Assembly: GCF_026151345.1 (NCBI RefSeq)
Contig: NZ_JAMQPR010000001.1
Coordinates: 248,231-312,230, forward strand
From: Leptospira paudalimensis
Lineage (GTDB): Bacteria; Spirochaetota; Leptospiria; Leptospirales; Leptospiraceae
Length of the DNA stretch: 64,000 nucleotides
Direction: 5' to 3'
A program made the translations under genes and the position numbers. The stretch's first letter is position 1; each line of letters opens with the position of its first letter. Under the pieces are notes generated by a model. It was not told where the DNA came from and searched no databases. It saw only the letters and a list, made by a program, of their open reading frames with translations. Shown here piece by piece: positions 42,751 through 52,082 of this stretch.

Positions 42751-43677
42751 ATGCAAAGGTTATTGGTTTTTTTCCTTTTGGTTCTGCCTATCTTCCTTTT
42801 TTCAAAGGATGTCCCTCGGTTAAAATCTAGAGTCATGGATGAAACTTGGACACTCCATTCAGACTATATTTCTGCACTTGAAAAACAACTAAGAGACCAT
42901 GAAAAGAAAACATCCAATCAAATTGTTGTTTTTGTTACACCTTCTTTAGAAGGAGAAAATTTGGAAGAGTACTCTCTAAAAGTTGCCGAAACTTGGAAAC
43001 TTGGGCAAAAAGGAAAGGATAACGGAGTGTTACTCCTTGTTGCCATTGAAGATAGAAAACTAAGGATCGAAGTTGGTTATGGATTAGAAGGTGTTTTAAC
43101 GGATGTTTTGTGCCATCACATCATAGAGAATGAAATCAAACCTTCTTTCAAAAAAGGAGAATATGATATTGGGATACAAAATGGAGTAAATGCAATCTTG
43201 AAATCAATTGAAGGAGAATACACCATACCTGAAAAGGAAGACTTTTCTCATCTTGGACCTCTTTCTTTTTTGGGTGAAATAGCTCCTGAAGGTCCTGAGA
43301 TGCCAATTGGATTAAAAATTTTCGTATCGATTTTTGTAGTAAGTATTCTCGGAGTATTTACTTACTTTGCAGCTAACGCTCCTTATGTTGGTTGGTTTAT
43401 CTATTTCTTTTTGTTTCCATTTTGGAGTATTTTTCCAACTGCAATTCATGGAGCAAATATCGGAGCTATTGTTTTCCTTACATACGCAATAGGAGTTGGA
43501 CTTTATAAACTTTATCACCTTTTGACACCGCATGGAAGAAAACGAATGCGAAATAGTAGTTTCGCAAGTAGTTCTCGAGGTGGAAGTAGCAGTGGATGGT
43601 CAAGTGGAGGTAGTTCTGGTGGGTTTAGCGGGGGAGGAGGGAGTTTTGGTGGTGGTGGAAGTTCTGGCAGTTGGTAG
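42751..43677 (+). CDS. TPM-domain (YgcG-type) membrane protein
   Basis: A 308-residue protein with a signal peptide and a TPM_phosphatase-type domain at about residues 25-150 (TSNQIVVFVTPSLEGENLEEY, then KGKDNGVLLLVAIEDRKLRIEVGYGLEGVL), then two or three transmembrane helices (about 185-260) and an extremely glycine/serine-rich tail (GGSSGGFSGGGGSFGGGG). That tail and the KDNGVLLLVA and R.EVGYGLEG motifs are hallmarks of the family, named for photosystem II repair in plants but found in all bacteria with unknown role, often related to envelope proteolysis or modification. Follows the SulP gene by 45 bp, probably its own unit. Confidence 0.9.
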   Translation: MQRLLVFFLLVLPIFLFSKDVPRLKSRVMDETWTLHSDYISALEKQLRDHEKKTSNQIVVFVTPSLEGENLEEYSLKVAETWKLGQKGKDNGVLLLVAIEDRKLRIEVGYGLEGVLTDVLCHHIIENEIKPSFKKGEYDIGIQNGVNAILKSIEGEYTIPEKEDFSHLGPLSFLGEIAPEGPEMPIGLKIFVSIFVVSILGVFTYFAANAPYVGWFIYFFLFPFWSIFPTAIHGANIGAIVFLTYAIGVGLYKLYHLLTPHGRKRMRNSSFASSSRGGSSSGWSSGGSSGGFSGGGGSFGGGGSSGSW

Positions 43678-43762
43678 TTCAAATTGTTAAAAAAATCCAT
43701 TTCACTGAAGATTTTTTCATACCGATGGGAACTTTTTCCATCATAAATGGGTTTAGTATATA

Positions 43763-45118
43763 GTGAAGTTTGTTTGGTATTATTTATCTTTTGGTTTGGC
43801 ATTCAGTTTTGTTATTTCAGCGCAGGTCACAAAACCGATCCAACTAAAAGATCTTTGGCAAAAAGCAGTGCAGTTTAATCCCGATTATTTATCGGTAAAG
43901 GCAGATTATGAAAAAGCTTTTTATGAAAATGAAAAGAGTTATGCAGGTTATCTTCCCACAGTCAATGTTTTAGCCTCTGCCAGGCAATCATCAGCTAACT
44001 TTAGTGGATCTGGAACCGTCAATGACCCTTTGATCAGTGGTGGAGCGAATAGTAATAACACACAAACCCAACAAACAAATGCAGGCGAATCGAGGCCTAC
44101 TGCAATCAACCGATATTCTGTTGGACTTAGCACAAATCAAAATCTTTTTTCAGGATTTCGCGATAAAAGTGGAATTGAAAAAACAGAAGCATTATTACAA
44201 GCAGCAAAACAAACATTAAATGATTCTAGACTAAAAATATGTTTTGAATTAAAGTCTGCTTACTCACAAACATTGTATGCAAAGGAACTTTACCAATTAT
44301 CCTTAAAAATCAAAGAAAGGCGCATTAAAAATAGAGACTTGGTTAAACTTCGATATGAAGTAGGTAGGGAACACAAAGGAAGTTTTTTGTTGAGTGAATC
44401 TTTTGTAAAACAATCTGAATATGAAGTTTCATTTGCAGAAAGGCTATTCCAGACCAATTGGAAAGAAATCGAACGAATCATTGCGACACCAGTTGAAGTA
44501 TCCTTGGACGTTCCACTCATGTCTGAACCAATAGTCGAAATTAAAATTTCCGAAAAAGAGAAGTCGAATTTACTTGATGCCCATCCTTCTATTATGGCAG
44601 AACAATCAAAAGTTCGAGCTGCCCAAGCAAATATAGGAATCGCTGAAGCTGGCTTTTATCCAGACCTCAATCTAAGTGCAACAGTGACAAGACAAGATGA
44701 TGTTTGGTTACCAAAACCAAGAAATTATAGTTTTGGAATCAATTTGACCTATCCATTGTTTAATGGTGGTAGAGACTATTATAATGTAAAAATTGCAAAA
44801 TCTGAATATGAAAAATCAATTCACACTAGAGATTCAAAAAAGAATTTACTCACCTTTTCTATAGAGCAATCGTATTTAAATTTTATAAATGCTTCCGAAC
44901 AACTATTGGTATTAACCGAATTTTATAAGGCTTCCGATACAAGGGCAACAATCGCAAGGGCACAATATTCCAATGGACTGATCAGTTTTGAAAATTGGGA
45001 TATCATAGAGAATGATCTAATCAATCGGGAAAAAAATTTGTTAATCGGTAAAAGAGATCTTGGGCTAGCTGAAGCAACATATCTACGTAATTTAGGAAAG
45101 TGTTTTGATGAAAATTAA
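43763..45118 (+). CDS. TolC-family outer-membrane efflux protein
   Basis: A 451-residue protein with a signal peptide and the TolC helical-hairpin pattern. Landmarks are IQLKDLWQKAVQFNPD near residue 25, NLFSGFRDKSGIEKTEALL near 125-143, and the duplicated half-site ARAQYSNGLISFENW near 398-412, with a LTYPLFNGGRDYYNV region near 330-345 typical of the second barrel strand pair. The start is a GTG at 43763. The gene overlaps the HlyD-type adaptor gene by 11 bp (adaptor ATG at 45108), so the three efflux genes form one operon. It provides the exit duct for the pump. Confidence 0.92.
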   Translation: MKFVWYYLSFGLAFSFVISAQVTKPIQLKDLWQKAVQFNPDYLSVKADYEKAFYENEKSYAGYLPTVNVLASARQSSANFSGSGTVNDPLISGGANSNNTQTQQTNAGESRPTAINRYSVGLSTNQNLFSGFRDKSGIEKTEALLQAAKQTLNDSRLKICFELKSAYSQTLYAKELYQLSLKIKERRIKNRDLVKLRYEVGREHKGSFLLSESFVKQSEYEVSFAERLFQTNWKEIERIIATPVEVSLDVPLMSEPIVEIKISEKEKSNLLDAHPSIMAEQSKVRAAQANIGIAEAGFYPDLNLSATVTRQDDVWLPKPRNYSFGINLTYPLFNGGRDYYNVKIAKSEYEKSIHTRDSKKNLLTFSIEQSYLNFINASEQLLVLTEFYKASDTRATIARAQYSNGLISFENWDIIENDLINREKNLLIGKRDLGLAEATYLRNLGKCFDEN

Positions 45119-46055
45119 ACTTTATGTTTCACTTTTTGTTTTAATTGTATGCGCGGTATTGTATTTCACATTTGGAACTGGTAAATCAAAACAAGAATTC
45201 AAAATTGAATCCACGAGTGTGACTCGAGGTGATTTGATTGTTACTGTTCGGGCAACAGGTACTGCAATTCCTAAAAATCGATTAGAAGTCAAACCACCCA
45301 TTGCAGGAAGGATTGAATCCATACATGCAGAGGAAGGAGAACATGTAGGCAAGGGAAAAATCCTAGTCTGGATGAGCTCAACCGAAAGAGCCGCATTATT
45401 GGACGCAGCTAGAGCTAAAGGTAATGATGAACTGAAAAAATGGGAAGATTTTTACAAACCAACTCCAGTAATTTCACCATTACGAGGTTTGGTGATCGCT
45501 TCCAATATAAGTACTGGGCAAACTGTGACACAACAAGATATATTATTTGTTTTGTCTGATAATTTGATGGTACAAGCAAAAGTAGACGAAACCGATTTAT
45601 CAAAAATTAAGATTGGGCAAATTGCCATTATCCTCGTAGATTCATTTTCCAATGAACCTATTCGTGCTAAAGTAAAACACATTGGTTATGAAGCTGTGAT
45701 TGAAAATAATGTTACGATGTATAATGTTGATTTGGAATTATTTTCCATTCCAGATTTTCTGCGAAGTGGTATGTCGATTACTGTCGATTTTATTATTTCC
45801 GAAGAAAAAGATGTATTGTTAATTCCAAATGATTATGTGAAAAGAAATAAAAAAAATGGAATGATCTTACTAAAAATAGAGGATTCATTGCAAGAAACGA
45901 ATGTAACCATTGGAAATTCTGATGACCAGAATACTTCCATATTATCAGGGTTAGTGGAAGGTGACCTGGTTTACCGTAAGAAAAAAATACAAGAGTCAAA
46001 AAAATCCAATGCAAGTGGTGGTCCTTTCTCATCTCCAAAAGTTCCAAAGAGATAA
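45108..46055 (+). CDS. Periplasmic adaptor protein (MacA/HlyD family)
   Basis: A 315-residue membrane-fusion protein with one N-terminal anchor helix (about residues 4-22), a lipoyl/biotinyl-like half-motif (VKPPIAGRIESIHAEEGEHVGKG at about 61-83) and its second half (ISPLRGLVIASNISTGQTV at about 122-140), and a beta-barrel domain (QAKVDETDLSKIKIGQIAII) after. The hairpin between the lipoyl halves is unusually short (about 30 residues), so a short bridge to TolC is expected. It ends in a basic, Ser-rich tail. Couples the MacB-type pump encoded next to the TolC protein. Confidence 0.9.
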   Translation: MKIKLYVSLFVLIVCAVLYFTFGTGKSKQEFKIESTSVTRGDLIVTVRATGTAIPKNRLEVKPPIAGRIESIHAEEGEHVGKGKILVWMSSTERAALLDAARAKGNDELKKWEDFYKPTPVISPLRGLVIASNISTGQTVTQQDILFVLSDNLMVQAKVDETDLSKIKIGQIAIILVDSFSNEPIRAKVKHIGYEAVIENNVTMYNVDLELFSIPDFLRSGMSITVDFIISEEKDVLLIPNDYVKRNKKNGMILLKIEDSLQETNVTIGNSDDQNTSILSGLVEGDLVYRKKKIQESKKSNASGGPFSSPKVPKR

Positions 46056-46058
46056 CAT

Positions 46059-48005
46059 TTGTTAGCAATAGATATTAAAAATCTATCGAAATCTTACAAA
46101 ATTGGAAATTCACAATTTTCTGTTTTGAATCATATCAATTTAGAGATCAAACAAGGTGAATTCGTAGCGATTATGGGTCCGTCTGGATCTGGTAAATCGA
46201 CATTATTACAAGTAATGGGTTTACTTGATCTTGCAGACAGTGGCTCATACCGTTTGTTTGGGAAAAATGTTGAAAAAGAATCTTCCAATGTCCTTTCCGA
46301 TATACGTGGAAGTTTGATTGGTTTTGTTTTCCAACAATTTCATCTATTGTCTAAATCAAATGCACTCCAAAATGTTTGTTTGCCTTCTCTTTACACAGAA
46401 ATTCCAAATCCAATTCAAGTTGGAGAAATTCAGTTAACAAAAGTTGGCTTACAAAATAGAATTTTTCATACACCTAACGAATTATCAGGCGGTCAACAAC
46501 AAAGGGTTGCAATTGCCAGAGCACTAATCAACGATCCACCCATCATCTTTGCAGATGAACCAACAGGAAATTTGGATTCCAAAAGCAAAATTGAAATTAT
46601 GATGGAACTCATACGGCTTCATGAGGAGGGTAAAACGATCGTAATGGTCACTCATGAACCTGAGATGGCAGATTATTGTGATCGTATCATCCATGTAAGT
46701 GATGGGAAAATTACAAATGAAGAGATAAAAAGAAAATCAAAAATGGTTCCGACATCGAATCAGAATTTTATGAGACGGAAAACGGGTTGGAGTTTGGTTA
46801 ATGGTCTATTGAAACAGTCTTTATTTTCACTCACATCCAATCGCCTGCGTACCTTTTTATCAGCATTGGGAATTTTATTTGGAGTCGTTTGTGTCATTTC
46901 CGTAATGGCTTTGGGTGAGGGAGCTAAAAAGTCTGTTGAAGAACAATTTTCTTCGTTAGGTGCAAATTTAGTTATTGTTAGAACAGGTGGAATGAGAAGT
47001 GGAGGAGTTTCTCTCGAAGCAGGGACTGTGAATCGTTTGGATATATACGACGTTTCAGCTGTTTCTAAAAAATTTCCAGAAGTGAAACAAATTTCTGCCG
47101 TGGTAAATGGAAGAGCCCAACTAGTTTTTGGAAATCGAAATTGGAATAGTTTTGTAACCGGTGCCAGTGCGAACTATGAGTCACTTAGAAATTTAGAACC
47201 AACAGAAGGAAGATTTTTTACCGAAGACGAAGATAACAAACGGAGCCTTGTTTGTTTGGTAGGGAACACGGTAGTCAGGGAATTATACGAAGGCAAAAAT
47301 CCTGTTGGAACTTACTTAAAGATCAATCGAGTATCATTTCGAGTTATAGGTCAATTGCCTGAAAAAGGTTCTACTGGTTTTCGTGACCAAGATGATGTTG
47401 TATTGGTTCCACTAAACACAGCCATGCGACGATTGTTAAACAAAGATGCCGTTGACAATTTAGAGATGGAATTGGATCAAAATGAATCTTCTGAAAATTT
47501 TATATCTCAGATTAAAAGTTTTTTACATGAAAGGCATGGAACGAACGAATCGATGGGAAATATCTACCAAGTTATGAGTATGGCCGATATCCAATCAGCA
47601 GTTTCTGAAACCAATCAGACGATGTCTGCCTTGCTCATTGCTCTGGCTACAGTTTCTTTATTAGTTGGGGGAATTGGTATCATGAATATTATGTTAGTTT
47701 CTGTAAAAGAAAGGACAAAGGAGATTGGTTTAAGAAAAGCATTGGGAGCAAGAGAATCTGATATTCGCATTCAATTTTTAATTGAATCAACTTTAACAAG
47801 TCTGACAGGAGGATTTGTCGGTTTAGTTTTTGGGATTTTTACAGTGTATTTTTTGCAGGAATCTTTTGGTTGGACAATTGTTTTATCCTTTCCTTCAATT
47901 GGTTTTGCCTTTTTATTCTCTATAACGATAGGAATTTTATTCGGTTGGTGGCCTTCTGAATATGCAGCTAAGCTGAGTCCTATCGTTGCATTAAGATCTG
48001 AATGA
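46059..48005 (+). CDS. MacB-type ABC exporter, fused ATPase and permease
   Basis: A 648-residue protein. The ATPase (about 1-225) has Walker A GPSGSGKST at 40-48, signature LSGGQQQR at 142-149 and Walker B FADEPTG at 164-170. The permease part (about 255-648) has the MacB-type architecture: first helix (TFLSALGILFGVVCVISVMALGEGAKKS), a large periplasmic domain (about 285-510) and a final three-helix group with the conserved GGIGIMNIMLVSVKERTKEIGLRKALGA near 527-555. The start is a TTG directly after the adaptor gene stop. MacB systems export macrolides, peptides or lipids by mechanotransmission. Substrate is unknown here. Confidence 0.94.
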   Translation: MLAIDIKNLSKSYKIGNSQFSVLNHINLEIKQGEFVAIMGPSGSGKSTLLQVMGLLDLADSGSYRLFGKNVEKESSNVLSDIRGSLIGFVFQQFHLLSKSNALQNVCLPSLYTEIPNPIQVGEIQLTKVGLQNRIFHTPNELSGGQQQRVAIARALINDPPIIFADEPTGNLDSKSKIEIMMELIRLHEEGKTIVMVTHEPEMADYCDRIIHVSDGKITNEEIKRKSKMVPTSNQNFMRRKTGWSLVNGLLKQSLFSLTSNRLRTFLSALGILFGVVCVISVMALGEGAKKSVEEQFSSLGANLVIVRTGGMRSGGVSLEAGTVNRLDIYDVSAVSKKFPEVKQISAVVNGRAQLVFGNRNWNSFVTGASANYESLRNLEPTEGRFFTEDEDNKRSLVCLVGNTVVRELYEGKNPVGTYLKINRVSFRVIGQLPEKGSTGFRDQDDVVLVPLNTAMRRLLNKDAVDNLEMELDQNESSENFISQIKSFLHERHGTNESMGNIYQVMSMADIQSAVSETNQTMSALLIALATVSLLVGGIGIMNIMLVSVKERTKEIGLRKALGARESDIRIQFLIESTLTSLTGGFVGLVFGIFTVYFLQESFGWTIVLSFPSIGFAFLFSITIGILFGWWPSEYAAKLSPIVALRSE

Positions 48006-48628
48006 ATACTGTCATCAACCCAAGAAAAATCCCTCAACAAAAACGTTCCAAAGAACGATACCAGAAAATCGTTGATACGGCTATACAACTATTAGGTGAG
48101 GTTGGTTATGATGATTTAACTACGGATTTGATTGCAGAAAAAAGTGGCATATCAGTTGGTTCGATCTATCAATTTTTTCCAAACAAAGAATCCATTATAT
48201 ATTCACATGCTGAGAATTCGTATTTAATTATGCATGATTTATTCTTTGAAAAAGTTACCAAAGAATTAAAGAGGATCAAAAAGTTCACTCCTGAATTTGT
48301 AGATTTCACATTGTTTGCATTTGAACAAACATTAAATGAAGTGAAAGGATATCGGTTGATTCATTCGATTTTATACACGAATGAAGCCTTATTACATCTA
48401 GATATTGAAAGTAACGAGAGATTTGCAAAATCCTTAGCCGAAAAAGTGATTTTGGTAATGTTTCCAAAAGTGAACAAAAAACGTTCGTTTTATATCTCAC
48501 TCATGATCGTTGAGGCAGTTGATTCTGTTATCAAAATTGTCCATCGAACGAAAAAACCTTCTGAGAAAAAACAAGTTTTGGCGGAACTCAAAACCTTACT
48601 TTTAGTATATTTTTCCACTTTTCAATGA
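48002..48628 (+). CDS. TetR-family regulator of the efflux operon
   Basis: A 208-residue TetR protein whose ATG overlaps the MacB stop (ATGA), so it is translated with the pump. HTH at about 15-65 (RYQKIVDTAIQLLGEVGYDDL, then TTDLIAEKSGISVGSIYQFFPNKES). The ligand domain (about 80-208) is of the AcrR/QacR-like helical type. Because it is the last gene of the operon it probably sets a feedback loop: pump substrate binds, repression ends. I see no clear palindromic operator upstream of the TolC gene by eye. Confidence 0.92.
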   Translation: MNTVINPRKIPQQKRSKERYQKIVDTAIQLLGEVGYDDLTTDLIAEKSGISVGSIYQFFPNKESIIYSHAENSYLIMHDLFFEKVTKELKRIKKFTPEFVDFTLFAFEQTLNEVKGYRLIHSILYTNEALLHLDIESNERFAKSLAEKVILVMFPKVNKKRSFYISLMIVEAVDSVIKIVHRTKKPSEKKQVLAELKTLLLVYFSTFQ

Positions 48629-48704
48629 TTTAACATTGACAAAGTTTTAACACAATTCTAAAATTCTCCAAATGTGAGGACTTCCTCATGTTTCGGGAAT
48701 AACT

Positions 48705-50678
48705 ATGGAAAAAACCAAAAAGATATTGATAGGGATCTTAATGGCAATGTTCTTAACCTTCGGTTTGAATTTTTGCAATTCGGAAGATCCGGCAAACTCG
48801 GCTTTTGTTCATGTGACGATGATGGACAATGCCTTTCATCCTCCAGTGATTCGCACCTTCAAGGGTGGGAAAATTCGTTTCGTGAACGAAGGAAATAATC
48901 CTCACAACGCTATCTCCATTAATAAAGATTGGTCGACTGAAACCAGTTTTGGCAACTTAGCAATGTTTCGCGGTGCACATACAGATGTGTTTTTTCCAGA
49001 AGAGGGTGTGTTCCCATATTTTTGTTCCTTCCATGCATCTCCTGATGGAAAAATTGGGATGACGGGTGTTGCTGTCATAGGTAATGCAAGTTATAATCCA
49101 CAGGCAAATACCTCAAAATCAAAAATTTCAAAAACATGGACAGGTGTGACAAGAAAGGTTCCTTCTCAGTATAAAACAATTCAAAACGCTGTTGATGCTG
49201 CATCTCCCGGAGATTTGGTTTTAGTAGCTAATGGAATATATAAAGAAGAAGTCACTGTAACGACACCATCCATCACTATTCGAGGAGAAGATAGAAACCT
49301 AACCATCATCGATGGTGAATTCCTTCGAGGTAATGGCATTATGGTTGTTGGAGCTGATGGTGTTGCGGTTGAAAATATCACAACTAGAAATGCTACACTC
49401 AATGGAGTGTATTGGACTGGAGTAAAAGGATATAGAGGATCTTATATTACAGCATACAATAATGGTGATTATGGTGTATATGCATTTGATTCGGTTGATG
49501 GGCTAATTGAACATTCCTTTGCATCTGGATCTCCCGACTCAGGTTTTTATATCGGTCAATGTAATCCGTGTAATGCGATCATAAACGATGTAATTTCTGA
49601 GAATAATGCCTTAGGATATTCAGGAACAAATTCAAGTGGTAATATCTATCTTTTGTCTTCCATTTGGCGAAAAAACCAGTTAGGGATTGGTCCGAACACA
49701 TTGGATCGTGAATTATTACCTCCACAAAAACAAATGGTTGTGAAGAAAAATATAGTTTATGATAACAATAATGCAAATGCACCTTCTAAAAAATTGGAAT
49801 ATCCTTCCATAGGGAATGGAATCGCACTGCTTGGTGCATTGGAAAATGTTGTCGAAGGTAATTTAGTGTTTAATCATAACAATTATGGAATTCTTGTTAC
49901 GATGAACATTGATGAAAACATTTGGATTTCTAATAATAATATTGTTAGAAATAATCAAGTTTACCATTCAGGTCGAGGAGACATTGCACTTAGTGGTCCT
50001 GTAAATGTTGGAAATTGTTTTGAAGGAAATTCTTATGGAGTATCAAGTCCTCCATTTTTGGAATCTTTACAATCATGTTCAGGAATTCGTTACCCACATA
50101 TAGGTGATATGTCTTCTAGTATTGGGCTTCTTGCTTTGTTTGTACAAGCAAACTTAAAGGAATTTGTATTAGGTTCATATAAAAACCAACCAATTCCACC
50201 TGCACAATCCAATATGCCAAAAGAATTATTGGCAAAAGTTGTTCCTGCTCATGATGTTTTTGAAACCAATAAGGGACTCATTGATACAGCAGAGTTACCT
50301 AAGATAGATCAAAAAGATTTTGAAGCACAGACTAACAAGATGTATACTTCAGGATGGAGAGTTCACTTTCCTGGAACTCTTAAAACATGGTACTTTCACA
50401 TCATGGGTTACCTACTGCCATTTGCAATTTTTGCAGCGTGGACAGGTCTTGCTATGTTAGACAGATATTCCATTGTTGGTGCCAAAGTAGATAAATACTT
50501 TTGGTTGATACTACTTTTACCTTTTATTGGATCGTTGGTTTATTTATTCTCCAAAGATTCAAAAATTTCGCCGGTTGTCAGAAATACTGTCGTGTTTGGT
50601 GGAATTCTATTGTTTTTAACTATACTAGCTTACGCTGGTTATGCGATGACTGCGGTGACGGAACCGTCTATAACTTAA
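48705..50678 (+). CDS. Plastocyanin-like domain fused to a NosD-like beta-helix with C-terminal membrane helices
   Basis: A 657-residue lipoprotein-type protein (signal ending GLNFC, Cys24). Residues about 30-130 form a type 1 copper cupredoxin with all four ligands: His67 (NPHNA), Cys107 (YFCSFH), His110 and Met119 (KIGMTG). Residues about 150-500 form a right-handed parallel beta-helix of the NosD/CASH kind (TIQNAVDAASPGDLVLVANGIY, VENITTRNATLNGVYW, and repeats with N-rich turns). Two or three transmembrane helices follow at about 555-650. NosD proteins help to place copper in nitrous oxide reductase; a cupredoxin fused to one is unusual. First gene of a four-gene copper operon. Confidence 0.88.
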   Translation: MEKTKKILIGILMAMFLTFGLNFCNSEDPANSAFVHVTMMDNAFHPPVIRTFKGGKIRFVNEGNNPHNAISINKDWSTETSFGNLAMFRGAHTDVFFPEEGVFPYFCSFHASPDGKIGMTGVAVIGNASYNPQANTSKSKISKTWTGVTRKVPSQYKTIQNAVDAASPGDLVLVANGIYKEEVTVTTPSITIRGEDRNLTIIDGEFLRGNGIMVVGADGVAVENITTRNATLNGVYWTGVKGYRGSYITAYNNGDYGVYAFDSVDGLIEHSFASGSPDSGFYIGQCNPCNAIINDVISENNALGYSGTNSSGNIYLLSSIWRKNQLGIGPNTLDRELLPPQKQMVVKKNIVYDNNNANAPSKKLEYPSIGNGIALLGALENVVEGNLVFNHNNYGILVTMNIDENIWISNNNIVRNNQVYHSGRGDIALSGPVNVGNCFEGNSYGVSSPPFLESLQSCSGIRYPHIGDMSSSIGLLALFVQANLKEFVLGSYKNQPIPPAQSNMPKELLAKVVPAHDVFETNKGLIDTAELPKIDQKDFEAQTNKMYTSGWRVHFPGTLKTWYFHIMGYLLPFAIFAAWTGLAMLDRYSIVGAKVDKYFWLILLLPFIGSLVYLFSKDSKISPVVRNTVVFGGILLFLTILAYAGYAMTAVTEPSIT

Positions 50679-50690
50679 TAGGAGTTTTTT

Positions 50691-51002
50691 ATGGAAACAA
50701 ATTTTGCAAATCCAGGTTTTTGGACATATTTTATCGGATCGTATGCGTATTACTTGCCATTCGTTTTAACAATGGTTTGGGCTCCTCTTGCTTTGTTTGG
50801 TTTATCGAAACAAAAGGATATGACAACAATCAAACAAGTGATTTGGTCACTTGTGATTTTGGTTGTTCCCGTAATTGGTCCTGCTTTGTATTTACTCTTT
50901 ATCGATACAGAATATGAGAAAAAATTCAAACAGATTGCGGTAGGTGGTGGACTGGCAGTATTTGTAATTGTTTGGGCATTAAGTTTAATCTCTCACATTT
51001 AA
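50691..51002 (+). CDS. Small membrane protein, PLDc_N-like
   Basis: A 103-residue protein with three predicted transmembrane helices. The segment WSLVILVVPVIGPALYLLFIDTEYEKKF near residues 63-90 fits the PLDc_N (phospholipase D nuclease N-terminal) transmembrane module, in which a conserved PVIGPALY(L/F) core precedes a basic stretch. Such single-module proteins are often found beside electron-transfer genes. It begins 12 bp after the cupredoxin/NosD-like gene and precedes the multicopper oxidase, so it is part of the copper operon and may anchor or assist assembly. Confidence 0.75.
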   Translation: METNFANPGFWTYFIGSYAYYLPFVLTMVWAPLALFGLSKQKDMTTIKQVIWSLVILVVPVIGPALYLLFIDTEYEKKFKQIAVGGGLAVFVIVWALSLISHI

Positions 51003-51018
51003 AGTAGGATTGAAGACA

Positions 51019-52080
51019 ATGGATCGGAAAAGTTTTTTAACTACAATTGGATTTGGTGTAATGGGTTTTGTGGGATCAATTTTTGGTTCCATTGGCTTTA
51101 ACTCTAAAAAATCCAATGAGTTATGTGCACCTTCTGATCCATCTGCTTCTACAAATTTTGGGATCGTAACTACTCCGAGTGTCAGTGATAATTATCAAAA
51201 CTCCATTGGTGTCGCAGGTAGTTTACGAGGAACAAATACATACGGGAGTATGGCACACCCTCCTTTTTTTATCAAAGAAGATTATACGGAACGTTTTTAC
51301 TTTCCACCTAACTATAGTAATGGTAAGAATAAAACAAAGGATTTTAATCTAAATCTTTTTCCATTGAGTGTTAATATTGCCCATAATGTAAATTACCAAG
51401 CATGGACATTTGATGGAATTGTTCCAGGCCCAATCTTACGAGCCAATTTAGGGGATAATTTACGAATCCATGTAAAAAATTCAAGTCCTGATCCACACTC
51501 ACTTCACTTTCATGGAACTCATGATCCAATGGAAGATGGTTGGGAACCAATTCCTGCTTTTGGAGAACGAACCTACACCATTGAAGCAGGTCCAGTTGGA
51601 TTACATCCATACCATTGCCATGTGCCACCACTCATGGTACATACCGCCAAAGGTTTGTATGGTGCTTTATTAGTTGATCCTCCAATCAAACGAAAACCAG
51701 CTCATGAATTTGTATTAACATTTTCTGGATGGGATACTAAAGGCCAAGGTAAGAATGATTTTTATACTTGGAATGGAATCGCTGGGATTTATGATCGATA
51801 TCCTATGAAAGTTCCTGTCGGGGAACGAGTTCGATTTTATATACAGAATATGATGGAAAGAGAACCCGTGATGACTTTCCATTTGCATGCACAAACCTTT
51901 GATATCATCAGAAGTTTAGGATCTACAATTCCTGATGGTCGTTCTGATGTGGTAACAATAGGACAGACGGAACGAGTTGTGATCGAATTTGTGCTTAAGA
52001 AGAAGGGTCGGTACATGTTTCATCCTCATCAAACGCATATGGCTGAAAATGGAGGAATGGGTTGGATCGTAGCCGTTTAA
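51019..52080 (+). CDS. Two-domain multicopper oxidase
   Basis: A 353-residue exported multicopper oxidase. The ATG at 51019 begins MDRKSFLTTIGFG, which resembles a twin-arginine signal with RK in place of RR; an in-frame TTG at 51010 is the alternative. Copper motifs: LHFHGTH (His163/His165), YHCH (His199, Cys200, His201) with PPLM and VH (Met206, His208) after it, HLHAQ (His288/His290) and FHPHQTH (His335/His337/His340). Cys200 with the neighbouring His and Met fits a type 1 copper site in domain 1, the other His pairs a type 2/3 site. Length suits small two-domain oxidases, not laccases with three domains. Substrate unknown; could act on copper, nitrite or phenolics. Confidence 0.9.
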   Translation: MDRKSFLTTIGFGVMGFVGSIFGSIGFNSKKSNELCAPSDPSASTNFGIVTTPSVSDNYQNSIGVAGSLRGTNTYGSMAHPPFFIKEDYTERFYFPPNYSNGKNKTKDFNLNLFPLSVNIAHNVNYQAWTFDGIVPGPILRANLGDNLRIHVKNSSPDPHSLHFHGTHDPMEDGWEPIPAFGERTYTIEAGPVGLHPYHCHVPPLMVHTAKGLYGALLVDPPIKRKPAHEFVLTFSGWDTKGQGKNDFYTWNGIAGIYDRYPMKVPVGERVRFYIQNMMEREPVMTFHLHAQTFDIIRSLGSTIPDGRSDVVTIGQTERVVIEFVLKKKGRYMFHPHQTHMAENGGMGWIVAV

Positions 52081-52082
52081 TT

